Positions 16,982 through 25,308 of a DNA stretch of 61,082 nt are shown here, one piece after another; the first letter of the stretch is position 1, and every line of letters begins with the position of its first letter. This DNA comes from Bacteroidota bacterium (lineage in GTDB: Bacteria; Bacteroidota; Bacteroidia; Chitinophagales; Chitinophagaceae). The position numbers and the translations under genes are program-made. The stretch lies in contig JABDGW010000006.1 of NCBI GenBank assembly GCA_013285855.1, positions 1 through 61,082 of the forward strand, in the 5' to 3' direction. The notes beneath the pieces were generated by a model, which did not search any database, was not told the DNA's origin, and worked only from the letters and a program-made list of their open reading frames with translations.

Positions 16982-18529
16982 ATGGAGAAAGCTGTAGATG
17001 TAATTATAGTAGGAGCAGGTCATAATGGGCTTGTATCAGCAATACTTCTTGCCCGCGCAGGTTTAACAGTAACGGTGCTTGAAGAAAAAGATATGGTTGG
17101 CGGTGCTGCAAAAACAGAATTCCCGTTCACGAAAGTACCCAACCTTGGCACCAGTACGGGCGCTTATTTGCTTGGCGTAATGCCGCCTGAATTGATAAGA
17201 ACACTTGGAATTGAAATCCCGTTACTTCGCCGCGATCCTCATTATTTTCTGCCTACTACCGGGAAACGATATCTTTTGTTTGGCTCTGATCGTGATGCTA
17301 TGCGCAACCAGTTTATTTCTTTTTTTTCTGAAGACGACTGGCTTGCAAACAAGGCACTTACGGAAGAAATTGAAAAAATCAGGGATGACATTGCGCCTAC
17401 CTGGCTGGAAGAACCCTATAGTATAGAGGAAACCGCTGAGCGTTATATTCGCCCTGAACTACAGCAGGTGTTTACAGATCTGTGCAGGAAACCGGTAGGT
17501 GAATACATCAATCGTTTTGGGTTTAAGAGTGATTTGGTTAAAGCAATGTATGCCGTAACAGATGGTTTTTCCGGTCTTTTTGGAAGTTGGGAAACGCCTG
17601 GCTCAGGTATGAATTTCCTTGTCCATAATATGTGCCGTCTTCCCGGAAGCGATGGCACCTGGATGGTTGTAAAAGGAGGTATGGGCACCATCACCAAAAT
17701 TCTTGCAGATACAGCCCGCAAAGCGGGGGCAGAGATCATTACCGGAAAAAAAGTAAGCTCCATTGATGTTCAGAATGGTGTTGCAAGCGGTGTTACTTTG
17801 GTTGACGGCTCACAGGTTCGGGCAAAAGCGGTGGTAGTAAATGCTGATCCATTCCGCCTGCAGACGCTGATCGGCACTGATCATCTGCCAGCATCCTATA
17901 ATTCAAGGATTGAAAATTACAAACGCCCAGGCTCAACATTTAAGGTTAACCTGGCACTAAAGGGACTTCCTAAATTTACGTGTCTTCCGGAAGACCGTGG
18001 ACAATATGGAACTACTATTCATCTTTTACCTGATGAACAGGATGTGATGCAAAGTCTTAATGAAGGATTCAATGCTGTTAAAGAAGGCAAACTATATCCT
18101 TTCCCAACGATAGAATGGTACATACACACAACAGTGGATCCATCACTAAGAGATGTGGAAGGGAATCATAATTCAGCTTTGTTTGTTCAATGGGTTCCAT
18201 ACGAGCTGAAGGGTACAAGCTGGGAGGCCGAGGAAGCAAGTTATGTCAAACAGCTCCTTTCTATTTGCGACCGTTTTGCGCCTGGTACCAGTGATCTTGT
18301 TGCAGACACGTTCCCGCTTCATCCAAAGAAAATTGAAAGCCATTTTGGTATAACGCTTGGGCACATCCATCATGTTGACAATACTTTTGGCTTTTCTGAC
18401 CGTTTGCCATACGCTACTCCTGTACAAGGCGTGTATTCTGCAAGTGCAGGAACGCATCCTGCCGGTTCAGTAATTGGCTGTGCCGGTCATAATGCAGCTG
18501 TCCGGGTGCTTAAAGATCTTGGTATTTAA
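16982..18529 (+). CDS. FAD-dependent oxidoreductase, PYROXD2 / phytoene-desaturase-like
   Basis: A 515-residue flavoprotein of the NAD(P)/FAD-dependent oxidoreductase (phytoene desaturase/PYROXD2) superfamily. The N-terminal Rossmann dinucleotide-binding motif is VDVIIVGAGHNGLVSAILLARAG followed by the acidic strand end VTVLEEKDMVGGAA. There is a substrate-domain insertion, a central WMVVKGGMGTITKILADTARKAGAEI block typical of desaturase-like enzymes, and the FAD-closing C-terminal motif (GVYSASAGTHPAGSVIGCAG, then HNAAVRVLKDLGI). ATG 16982 starts right before the Rossmann fold; TTG 16955 would add nine residues. The substrate is unknown, and no carotenoid genes are nearby. A decayed second copy of its 3' end is at 9475-9580. 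Confidence 0.9.
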   Translation: MEKAVDVIIVGAGHNGLVSAILLARAGLTVTVLEEKDMVGGAAKTEFPFTKVPNLGTSTGAYLLGVMPPELIRTLGIEIPLLRRDPHYFLPTTGKRYLLFGSDRDAMRNQFISFFSEDDWLANKALTEEIEKIRDDIAPTWLEEPYSIEETAERYIRPELQQVFTDLCRKPVGEYINRFGFKSDLVKAMYAVTDGFSGLFGSWETPGSGMNFLVHNMCRLPGSDGTWMVVKGGMGTITKILADTARKAGAEIITGKKVSSIDVQNGVASGVTLVDGSQVRAKAVVVNADPFRLQTLIGTDHLPASYNSRIENYKRPGSTFKVNLALKGLPKFTCLPEDRGQYGTTIHLLPDEQDVMQSLNEGFNAVKEGKLYPFPTIEWYIHTTVDPSLRDVEGNHNSALFVQWVPYELKGTSWEAEEASYVKQLLSICDRFAPGTSDLVADTFPLHPKKIESHFGITLGHIHHVDNTFGFSDRLPYATPVQGVYSASAGTHPAGSVIGCAGHNAAVRVLKDLGI

Positions 18530-18585
18530 ATAAGGAAAGTGACTGCCATTGCACAGAAGGAAAAGATTATACTCTCGGGAAAACT

Positions 18586-19161
18586 CTATGCAAGGAATTT
18601 ATTTACCGAAAGAAAAAGCCAGATAATAAGCGCTAATGATAGAAAAAAAGTAGAGCGATGCAACAGGGTATATTTCCGTGTAAGAATTTTTGAAAGGGTT
18701 TGCACCTGCAAAAGAAGTTGTTCTGTAATTTCTGAGTTAGATGTTTTCATAAACGCTGCCGAATAATCCAGGAACGATTTCTTTTGAATATCGCCAAAAT
18801 AAAACAAAGAGTTTTTGTCTGATGGATTATGAGACTTGTTGATTTTAAATCGTGGTGTAAGTGCTTTTATTGCTGACCATGTTGCCATACATACACATCC
18901 AAGAAAACATGCTTTAAGAAACAAATCAAGCGCGACAGAAAATGTCATTCCATTTTGCAGTAAGTTATGAAGCGGTTGCTGATTTTGCAATGAAATTGCG
19001 GCAACAAGAAATGCATTCATTCCAAATACTGCCTGCACTTTGCGGTCTGCAACCTGAACCTGGTATTCAAGGCTTACGAAAAGTTGCCATGCCATCTGAA
19101 CCTTTTTATCGCTTGCTGTTTCAGAAGTTATTTTATTAAGCGCATAATTTTCTTCATCCAT
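18586..19161 (-). CDS. Pycsar-effector-like transmembrane protein (orphan)
   Basis: A 191-residue membrane protein. An amphipathic N-terminal region (MAWQLFVSLEYQVQVADRKV) is followed by hydrophobic segments at about 45-60, 75-98 and 168-188. The block SLFYFGDIQKKSFLDYSAAF leads into a Q..TLSKILTRKYTLLHR motif just before the last segment. This layout matches the PycTM/DUF5706 (PF18967-like) domain used as the membrane-disrupting effector in Pycsar anti-phage systems, where a cyclase makes cCMP or cUMP. No cyclase gene is adjacent, so its role is uncertain; in Bacteroidota such domains also occur alone or with HD phosphohydrolases. It is convergent with the oxidoreductase. Family call from memory of the domain pattern. 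Confidence 0.72.
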   Translation of the reverse strand: MDEENYALNKITSETASDKKVQMAWQLFVSLEYQVQVADRKVQAVFGMNAFLVAAISLQNQQPLHNLLQNGMTFSVALDLFLKACFLGCVCMATWSAIKALTPRFKINKSHNPSDKNSLFYFGDIQKKSFLDYSAAFMKTSNSEITEQLLLQVQTLSKILTRKYTLLHRSTFFLSLALIIWLFLSVNKFLA

Positions 19162-19213
19162 AGTTTGAAATAAAATTCAATCATTAATTCTTTTATACGA
19201 ACATGCTTAAATC

Positions 19214-19261
19214 AAAATCTTAAAGATGAAGAAAATAGCGTTGAGCCTACTTTAAGATTTT
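19214..19261. promoter_or_regulatory. 12-bp inverted repeat upstream of the Pycsar-like gene
   Basis: AAAATCTTAAAG (19214-19225) and CTTTAAGATTTT (19250-19261) are perfect inverted copies 24 bases apart, starting 53 bases before the start codon of the gene at 18586-19161. It could be a regulator-binding site, or a terminator for something reading in from the right; no gene there needs one. Confidence 0.45.
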
Positions 19262-19298
19262 GTTACCTTTTCTTTATCAACAAAACCCTCAGTTCACT

Positions 19299-19388
19299 GT
19301 AGAATGTAAGAAACCCCTGGCATGGGCATAGAATGTTAACTGTTTGGCGTTGTTTCCTGGACTTACGTCATAGCGTAAGCAAATCTCA
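19299..19388. repeat. dispersed GTAGAATGT repeat, double copy
   Basis: GTAGAATGT (19299-19307), CATAGAATGTTAACTGTTTGGC (19327-19348) and GCGTAAGCAAATCTCA (19373-19388, identical to 6868-6883) occur in the same order as in the copies at 6.8 and 9.0 kb. The 457-base gap 19162-19618 has no gene; it also holds an 8-bp hairpin with arms CAGCCGCA/TGCGGCTG (19420-19443). Confidence 0.6.
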
Positions 19389-19618
19389 TGAGGAGACAAG
19401 GACTATTGACTTTAAAGAACAGCCGCAATTATTAATGCGGCTGGTATTCCAGGTATACAAAACTAAAATGGTAATGGCAAAACACTGGCTATTCCTTCCT
19501 GCCATAAAACTTTGTTGATGAATACTTCGGGAGGCAATAGTTTCAAAAAACCTCTCCGGAGTTTTGCGCCGTAAAAGCTGTTATATCAGTACAAAACAAA
19601 AATGATCGGCTATTGCCT

Positions 19619-20179
19619 TTATTTCACTTTAATTATATTACCTGTCGGATCCACTGTAATGACCTTCTTTTGGGTGGGATCGCTTGTTTTCACTGCTGTT
19701 ATTTGATAATAATCTTTATGCATGTCATAATTCTCATACTTGAAATAATCTTTTGTAAGGAGTTGGTAATCCGGATATTTTTCTGCCTTTAATTTTAATA
19801 AAGAGGCTTTTACTGCTTCAGGTAATTCAACATTGATCTGTTGAAATTCGGATTTTATCAAAGTGCCATTTGATTCAAACAAAGCATAATACTGAAAATC
19901 TTCTCTTTTAAATTTGATTGTATAATATTCCGGTGCACTTACAGACGGCATCCGATCGTCTGCAGATACAGACCAACCATTTGCAGTGGCGGCTGAAGTT
20001 TCGTAATATTGAACTGCCTTCGCATTGGGAAACCTTTTTTTCAAGGTATCAATCACCTGTTGTGGCGTGGAATCTTTAGTAACCACTTTTGAACCCTTAA
20101 TTATAAGTTCTCCTTCAGTTTGCCCAAATGAAACACTGTACATGGCAACAATACACGCTGCCATTAGAAGCTTTTTCAT
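19619..20179 (-). CDS. exported PepSY-like domain protein
   Basis: A 186-residue periplasmic protein: signal peptide 1-19 (MKKLLMAACIVAMYSVSFGQ), then two PepSY/BLIP-like half-domains. The first is STPQQVIDTLKKRFPNAKAVQYYE with YYTIKFKREDFQYYALFESNGTLI; the second is LPEAVKASLLKLKAEKYPDYQ with KDYYQITAVKTSDPTQKKVITVDPTGNIIKVK. The pattern 'helix with F/Y P then beta hairpin Y.V/I.. G' repeats, as in DUF2874/BLIP-fold proteins. The function is unknown; PepSY domains often inhibit or bind peptidases. It is monocistronic. A one-domain lipidated relative is at 13210-13596. Confidence 0.85.
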   Translation of the reverse strand: MKKLLMAACIVAMYSVSFGQTEGELIIKGSKVVTKDSTPQQVIDTLKKRFPNAKAVQYYETSAATANGWSVSADDRMPSVSAPEYYTIKFKREDFQYYALFESNGTLIKSEFQQINVELPEAVKASLLKLKAEKYPDYQLLTKDYFKYENYDMHKDYYQITAVKTSDPTQKKVITVDPTGNIIKVK

Positions 20180-20650
20180 GATTTGTTTTTTTAAATGATT
20201 AAATAATTTTTAGTGCTTTATTAGCATTGATGACCGATGACCTGTAAGACAGTGATGGTCGTTTGCTGAAATAGCATTTAGCTACATTGCCTCGTGTAAT
20301 TTCAGAAGATAGCCAAGCAAAATAAGAAGAGTTTTTTTATAAACAATGTTTCGCCGCCATGTAACCGTTAAATGGTGCTGTAATATAAAGCCCTAAGCAA
20401 GGTAATTTACGTCAGGCAGCACCAAATAAGGCTTTAGAAATTCCCTCAACTAATGCAATAACTTTTTATGCTGAGCATTACAAGGCGGCTAATTCTTCTT
20501 TGCCAACTGGAATTTTATAACAAGGCCATACGCGTTGGCGAAACAGCCAATATAAAGCGTAGACAAGAACTGAATTTATTCTCAGTTTAAAAGTTATATT
20601 TAGGAAATTAATCTTTCCCCTTTCTTCACTTTAAAACAAAGGAGGTTTTT
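20180..20650. other. gene-free gap
   Basis: No open frame with signal peptide, domain motif or codon regularity was found in these 471 bases on either strand. It probably holds the promoters of the two divergent flanking genes. The only clear signal is AAAGGAGGT at 20638-20646, the ribosome-binding site of the next gene. Confidence 0.5.
20638..20646 (+). promoter_or_regulatory. consensus Shine-Dalgarno site (unusual here)
   Basis: AAAGGAGGT ends 4 bases before ATG 20651. Almost no other gene in the window has such a site, as expected for Bacteroidota, so this one stands out and fixes the start of the DUF3303 gene. Confidence 0.7.
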
Positions 20651-20956
20651 ATGAAATTTATGGTTTCGTGGCGTATTCATCCGGATAAACGCCATGCTGC
20701 ACTCAATGCATTCGCGCAAATGACTGCTGATGATGACAAAAAAGACATGGGTGATAAAATAACACTAATCGGACGTTGGCATGATCTGAGTGAGGGCTCC
20801 GGCGTAGCAATTTGCGAGTGTAATGATGCGATGGCAATTGCAAGATGGGCACTTAACTGGAACACAGTTCTCGACATTCAAACAAGGGTAGTGTTGGATG
20901 ATGAAGAAACGAGAGCAGTGGGTTTGCAAAGAATCAACGAGGGTGCTAAAAATTAA
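20651..20956 (+). CDS. DUF3303-domain protein
   Basis: A 101-residue soluble protein that fits DUF3303: MKFMVSWRIHPDKRHAALNAF at the start, a central GDKITLIGRWHDLSEGSGVAICE, then DAMAIARWALNWNTVLDIQTRVVLDDEETRAV. The fold is a ferredoxin-like alpha/beta dimer type, and the biochemical role is unknown. The start is secured by the consensus Shine-Dalgarno site. Such a site is atypical for this genome, which, together with the wide occurrence of DUF3303 in Proteobacteria, makes acquisition by transfer possible. It ends facing the outer-membrane gene, with a shared terminator between them. Confidence 0.85.
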   Translation: MKFMVSWRIHPDKRHAALNAFAQMTADDDKKDMGDKITLIGRWHDLSEGSGVAICECNDAMAIARWALNWNTVLDIQTRVVLDDEETRAVGLQRINEGAKN

Positions 20957-21072
20957 AACTACACTTGCCGAAAATTGACGCGTTTTTTTTGTCTTTTTTA
21001 GCTTTGCCAAAATGTAATTTAGAAATGTTCTTCTAAAAATAGAGGGACATTTTTTCTGCCCGGCTTAAATAC

Positions 21073-21107
21073 AAAAGGGGAAGCTGAATATTTAGCTTCC
21101 CCCTTTT
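21073..21107. terminator. bidirectional intrinsic terminator
   Basis: AAAAGGGGAAGCT (21073-21085) pairs with AGCTTCCCCCTTTT (21094-21107), with one bulged C. Runs of A and T on the two sides let it end transcription of both convergent genes (20651-20956 and 21127-21624). Confidence 0.85.
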
Positions 21108-21126
21108 CTTTGACCAGATAAAATGG

Positions 21127-21624
21127 TTACTTTTTAAATTTAATAACATACGCGGCTCTTAATGCTATAAGGCTCGCTCCTTCATGTGCCTGAAAGCGTA
21201 AACCTAAATCAACCACGCCGGAGTATCCTACACCAACACCATAAGTAAACCTCGTTTCTGACTCGCTGAAGCCAGTGACCTTGGTTTTGTAACTCGCAGC
21301 ACCTAATTGTGGTTCAACATAAAGAGACTTGAAGTTTTGTCTGTACCCTGCAAGAATCGGGATAATATTGAATTTTTGATCGGCATACAAACCGCTTTTG
21401 CCGTTAAATGCAATATAACCTGTGGTTAAGGTAATTTGTCCGCCTGAACCTATGCCATACAAACCTTTAATTGTACCTCCAAAGCCAACTTTATATGCAT
21501 CAGCAAAAGTTCCTACAGGAAGATCAACTTCCGGCCCGATACTGATTTGATTGTTGCCTTTTTGTGCATTTACACCATAACTGATAAAAAATAAAATTGC
21601 CAATGACAGAAAATTTTTCCTCAT
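21127..21624 (-). CDS. outer-membrane beta-barrel protein
   Basis: A 165-residue protein with signal peptide 1-20 (ending GVNAQ) and a compact eight-stranded-type barrel pattern: NNQISIGPEVDLPVGTF, GFGGTIKGLYGIG, QITLTTGYIAF, NIIPILAGYRQNF, LYVEPQLGAASYKTK, TFTYGVGVGYS-like strands, and a terminal strand LIALRAAYVIKFKK. Alternating hydrophobic residues and the Gly/Tyr-rich strands match the OMP_b-brl family of Bacteroidota. The transport or adhesion role is unknown. Confidence 0.85.
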   Translation of the reverse strand: MRKNFLSLAILFFISYGVNAQKGNNQISIGPEVDLPVGTFADAYKVGFGGTIKGLYGIGSGGQITLTTGYIAFNGKSGLYADQKFNIIPILAGYRQNFKSLYVEPQLGAASYKTKVTGFSESETRFTYGVGVGYSGVVDLGLRFQAHEGASLIALRAAYVIKFKK

Positions 21625-21911
21625 AAACTGGTAGTTTTTTAATGTTTAAAAATGGTTTTAAATAGTTGCAATGTTAATATGATTCATGGCAAAAAAGATC
21701 ACGTAAAACATATATTTTTTATTGTAAATCAACCAATTCGGGCTCACGGAAGACTATAAATAGTTGGTGCGTTTAGCGGCCTGGTCCTTAGTTCCTTTTT
21801 CTAGGCTTGAAGAAGAATGTTTATTTGTCTTTTTGCCGGATGGCACTGATATGATAGAAAATATTTACACGGAGTTTGTAATATATAAAAGAGGGAACTA
21901 TAGAGCGTTTA

Positions 21912-22571
21912 TCAGCTTGTTGGTAATGAATGTATATATGACATTACACTGTTTACCATCTTGTCGCAATAAATAAGATTAAATTCAAAAATCTCGTTTG
22001 GTGAATACATATTTTCAATGGCTGAACGCAACATGGTTTTTGCCCGGTTAAGCCGCACTTTTACATTTGTTTCGGTAATCCCAAGCGCAGATGCGGTTTC
22101 AGCAATACTTAAACTGTTTGCTTCGCGCAGCGTAAATACCATCCTGTAATCTTCCGGGATCTGCAGCAAAGCATTTTCTATTACACTGCCAAGCTCTTTA
22201 TTTATCATTTGATCTTTATTGTTTGAAAATTGAAACACGTTATCCTGCTTTTCTGTTACAGGTTCGGCTGTAACAATTTCATTTGCATAACTAAGCCTGC
22301 GTTTTTTTTGGTAGCAATGATTAAGCATAAGCCTGGTTAACCATGTTTTAAATGAAGCCCGATGCTCAAACTTTTTCAAATTGCAATATGCACTTATGTA
22401 AGCTTCCTGCATCAGGTCTTCGGTATCATGGTGATTGTAATGATAACTTCTGCCTATTTTATACAGGAAAGAATTATAACGGCGTATCAATATTTCGTAC
22501 AGCTTTATTTCACCGCTTAATACTTTAGAAATGATTTCTGCATCTGAATATTGCTCAAACTGTTCTTTCAA
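21912..22571 (-). CDS. ECF-type RNA polymerase sigma factor
   Basis: A 219-residue sigma-70 family factor of ECF architecture. Region 2 is AEIISKVLSGEIKLYEILIRRYNSFLYKIGRSYHYNHHDTEDLMQEAYISAYCNL with the DTEDLMQEAY signature (shown in parts here); region 4 is LQIPEDYRMVFTLREANSLS, then IAETASALGITETNVKVRLNRAK. A C-terminal extension of about 25 residues (MYSPNEIFEFNLIYCDKM...) is typical of Bacteroidota members. No anti-sigma gene follows. The cupredoxin lipoprotein and broken DUF4142 gene lie directly upstream on the same strand (44-base gap), so it may be co-transcribed with them. Confidence 0.9.
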   Translation of the reverse strand: MKEQFEQYSDAEIISKVLSGEIKLYEILIRRYNSFLYKIGRSYHYNHHDTEDLMQEAYISAYCNLKKFEHRASFKTWLTRLMLNHCYQKKRRLSYANEIVTAEPVTEKQDNVFQFSNNKDQMINKELGSVIENALLQIPEDYRMVFTLREANSLSIAETASALGITETNVKVRLNRAKTMLRSAIENMYSPNEIFEFNLIYCDKMVNSVMSYIHSLPTS

Positions 22572-22615
22572 ATTATATTATTTAAATAAGCCGGTAACGT
22601 AAATACAAAGTTATT

Positions 22616-22993
22616 TTATTTTATTCCGAAGCTGCCTTTCATTACAACATGTATTGAACAATAATAGTCTGCACTTTCTTTAACAACTAACTTCCACGAT
22701 TTTCCCGGTTGCAATAACGAAGAAGACCACGATTTGTTTTTTTCTTCAGTTACATCATGTGCAACCATATCATTGTTTACCCACATGATAGTATCGCCTG
22801 CATTCACTGAAATACTGGAAGGGAAAAATTTCATTTGTTCAATTTGAACTATGTATAATGAAGGTGCTGGCTTTTCTTCCGGTATTTGTGAAGTTGTATT
22901 GTATTCTTCAGGCGGAGAGGAGCAGCCATTTAAGAAAAAAAGACTAACTAAGATCATGAGGCTGCTCCTTATAAGCATAATTACTGCACTCAT
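22616..22993 (-). CDS. cupredoxin (plastocyanin/azurin-like) lipoprotein
   Basis: A 125-residue lipoprotein (lipobox LNGC, Cys24) with a plastocyanin-like copper site. MKFFPSSISVNAGDTIMWVNNDMVAHDV supplies the first ligand His79 (described in two parts: strand, then VAHDV), and the C-terminal loop YYCSIHVVMKG supplies Cys112, His115 and Met118 in the C-x2-H-x2-M order. It should bind one type-1 copper and carry electrons in the periplasm. Its ATG overlaps the TGA of the DUF4142 gene (ATGA), showing tight coupling. An alternative start six codons in (MLIRSS) also gives a good signal peptide. Confidence 0.88.
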   Translation of the reverse strand: MSAVIMLIRSSLMILVSLFFLNGCSSPPEEYNTTSQIPEEKPAPSLYIVQIEQMKFFPSSISVNAGDTIMWVNNDMVAHDVTEEKNKSWSSSLLQPGKSWKLVVKESADYYCSIHVVMKGSFGIK

Positions 22994-23533
22994 TTAGTAA
23001 ACATTTTTTGTACCATCTCCGCGTGTTCAAGATGCGTTTTTAGTACCGGCAAAACTTTTTGCAAAAGGTCTTTCAGCTCTGCATTGCTTGCATCAGGAAT
23101 CAATACATTTTCCACTGCTCCAATTACAGCTTTATGATATGCAACTTCATTATCTATATAAGCTTTATCAAAAGCGTCCGCAGATTTTGATGAGAGCGCT
23201 TTTTTTGTATTCTCTGCATCTGATAATAATTTCTTGCTTACTGCATTGTCTTTAGGTGTAACACCAAGTTTTGTAACGAGCGTCACTGCCTGGCCAATTA
23301 CTGACTGATGATCTGTGGCCATGGTTTGCGCAAATTCCAGGATGTCCTTGTTTTTCGATTTTGTTTTGGCAATGGATGCAAAATCAATATCATTTTGATG
23401 GCCACCACTGCCACCGAAGCAATTTCAGGGTCGGTAAGTTTAGCACTGCTTTGCGCAAATGATTTTGTTGACGGCATAAACGCACTTATGCCTAAGTAAA
23501 TACTGTTGCTGTAAAAATGTTAATGCGATTCAT
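22990..23533 (-). pseudogene. DUF4142 exported protein, broken by two frameshifts
   Basis: The readable C-terminal part (22990-23322 and upstream in frame) is DUF4142: KTKSKNKDILEFAQTMATDH, then QSVIGQAVTLVTKLGVTP and a helical rest ending EHAEMVQKMFTK. Going upstream, the frame is lost near 23399, where VAVVA must shift one base to join QNDIDFASIA. It is lost again near 23495, where a signal peptide starting at ATG 23533 (MNRINIFTATVF) must shift one base to join LGISAFMPSTKSFAQ. Both shifts are single missing bases. All parts of a normal gene are present, so it is either recently inactivated or affected by sequencing deletions. DUF4142 proteins are ferritin-like periplasmic four-helix proteins of unknown role. 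Confidence 0.8.
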
Positions 23534-23910
23534 TATAAAATTGTTTAGAATATAATAGAGTGCCCGAAATGAAAAAGGTTACAGCTTTTTATAAAAGATG
23601 CGCGGTTTTAAAAATGACGCATTGCTTCCGTCTCTTGTTGTGTTGTCACTTTACAAGCCAGCAAAGGCATAAAGTAAACCATAGAGTAAAGAATATGTTC
23701 GTAAAGAAGGGCATTCGTTTTAATACAGTTTTTCAAACAGAGCAAACAGGGCAGAGGACAGAGTTTGAAAACACAAGACATGAAATTATTGCAACATCAA
23801 AATGATAGCTTAATGCAAGTAATACATTCGTTGCAAAAACAACAAGACAAATCAAAATAGAAGCATTTGGAGAAGAAAAGATGATTTAAAAAAATAATAA
23901 TTGCTGCCAG
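23534..23910. other. gene-poor gap
   Basis: No confirmed gene. A short frame ending at TAG 23858-23860 reads KLLQHQNDSLMQVIHSLQKQ followed by QDKSK and looks like the end of a coiled coil, preceded by no readable frame; it may be another decayed scrap. The rest shows no motif. Confidence 0.35.
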
Positions 23911-25308
23911 CTACTTTGTCAATATCATGTTTTTACTGTCAATTATTTTGCCATCCACTGATAAAGAATAAGCATATTGACCAGAAGATAAAGTTCCTCC
24001 ACTAATAATTACTTCATTTAATCCTTTATTATTGAGCGTATATGTTTTTAACAAGTTTCCATCAGAGTTATATACATCAAGCTGAGCCTTCTTTGCTGTG
24101 GACGGTACAGTACAACGGATTGCTGTATTTGATGAAAACGGGTTAGGTGCATTTTGCAATAAAGAGGCATCACTTACATCAATATTAACTGCTTTCGCTG
24201 AAGATATATTTGCTGCTAATAACTGATTGATTTGTTGTTGTTGTTTCTCCACTACTTGTTGCAGGCTTTGTATAGTTTGTTGCTGTTCCTGCATGCCTTT
24301 AATTATAATAGGAATAAATTCAGTATAATTCAAAGCTTTAAAATTTATTACTTCACTTGCTTTTGTTTTATCAGCATCAGCGCCTGCGCCTGGGTTTTTA
24401 GTGTCTGTAATAGGTTTAGCATTTTGTATAGCGTTACCCACATCGAATTTTGAATTTTTAACCATGTATGGCAATACTTTTTCTACATCCTGTGCAATTA
24501 AACCATAATGCTGCCCATTAGGAAGATTCATCAATTTATAATCACCATCTTGTTTGAATTGGTATGTTTTCGGATGCAATTGATCAATAATATTCATAGC
24601 ACTTGAAACGTCCTGGATGTTTTGTTTGAGTTTTTCATCTGAACCTGCATATATCCCAGAAGAGTATACATCACCTGTAAAAAACCCGGCATAGTAAGCT
24701 GAATTGTCAGCAGTGGTTGCGTATATTCCATAATTTCCATATCCATTAAGTCCCCTGCTATTATCACCTCCGCTTGTTGATGCATAGCCATAAACACCGG
24801 TGCCGTATGACGACTCGCCATAAACACCGGTACCAGTAGAGGTTACACCATAAAACCCAAAAGTGTAACCATACCCAACAGCGCCATAATAGCTGCCGGT
24901 TTCATTTCCCAGGTATGTACTGCCGCCAAATGGATTTATACTTATACTGAGTGCACCTCCATTATTGCGGCCCTGGATATTATATGGATCAAAAGCCAAA
25001 TTATAGCCCGTTACATTTCCAATCACATGATAACCTCCCCCTGAAAGTGAAAGATAACTGCCTCCATCTATATTTAATTGTGCTGCGGGCGTATTAGTTC
25101 CTATGCCAACAAAACCAGTATTTTTTATAGACATTCTAAGTTTGTTATTGGTTTTAAATTGAAGCGACCTGTTATCTGTGGTACCCAAAAAGTTTGCAGA
25201 CGGATTTGTACCGGAATTACCAATAAGCTTCCAGCTTTGCGCTGTTACACTTAAGCCCGAAAAAAGGATAAGCATTGTAGCGCAGCATTGTAAAAGTTTC
25301 GTTTTCAT
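23911..25308 (-). CDS. secreted protein with peptidase S74 (intramolecular chaperone) and T9SS sorting domain
   Basis: A 465-residue surface protein. Signal peptide (about 1-23, SVTAQ), then a beta-helical 'tail-fibre' region with LRMSIKNTGFVGIGTNTPAAQLNI and Gly/Tyr-rich repeats (TGVYGESSYGTGVYGYAST). A peptidase S74 domain follows (GSDEKLKQNIQDVSSAMNII, then HPKTYQFK and GLIAQDVEKVLPYMV), where Ser and Lys of the SDEKLKQNI block are the usual self-cleavage pair. Next come a coiled coil (EQQQTIQSLQQVVEKQQQQI) and a type A T9SS sorting domain (LLQNAPNPFSSNTAIRC to the end). A chaperone domain placed before, not at, the C-terminus is the usual Bacteroidota variant. It is not evidence of a prophage. 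Confidence 0.88.
   Translation of the reverse strand: MKTKLLQCCATMLILFSGLSVTAQSWKLIGNSGTNPSANFLGTTDNRSLQFKTNNKLRMSIKNTGFVGIGTNTPAAQLNIDGGSYLSLSGGGYHVIGNVTGYNLAFDPYNIQGRNNGGALSISINPFGGSTYLGNETGSYYGAVGYGYTFGFYGVTSTGTGVYGESSYGTGVYGYASTSGGDNSRGLNGYGNYGIYATTADNSAYYAGFFTGDVYSSGIYAGSDEKLKQNIQDVSSAMNIIDQLHPKTYQFKQDGDYKLMNLPNGQHYGLIAQDVEKVLPYMVKNSKFDVGNAIQNAKPITDTKNPGAGADADKTKASEVINFKALNYTEFIPIIIKGMQEQQQTIQSLQQVVEKQQQQINQLLAANISSAKAVNIDVSDASLLQNAPNPFSSNTAIRCTVPSTAKKAQLDVYNSDGNLLKTYTLNNKGLNEVIISGGTLSSGQYAYSLSVDGKIIDSKNMILTK

Noticed and set aside
19333..19518. 61-residue frame in the repeat-rich gap
   Set aside because: It overlaps the dispersed repeat and a hairpin, has no recognisable domain and unlikely composition.
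21764..21976. 70-residue frame overlapping the end of the sigma-factor gene
   Set aside because: No motif, and it overlaps conserved coding sequence on the other strand.
23911..25308. Prophage tail-fibre gene
   Set aside because: Tail-fibre-like repeats and the S74 domain are followed by a T9SS sorting domain, and no phage gene is nearby; this is a surface protein.
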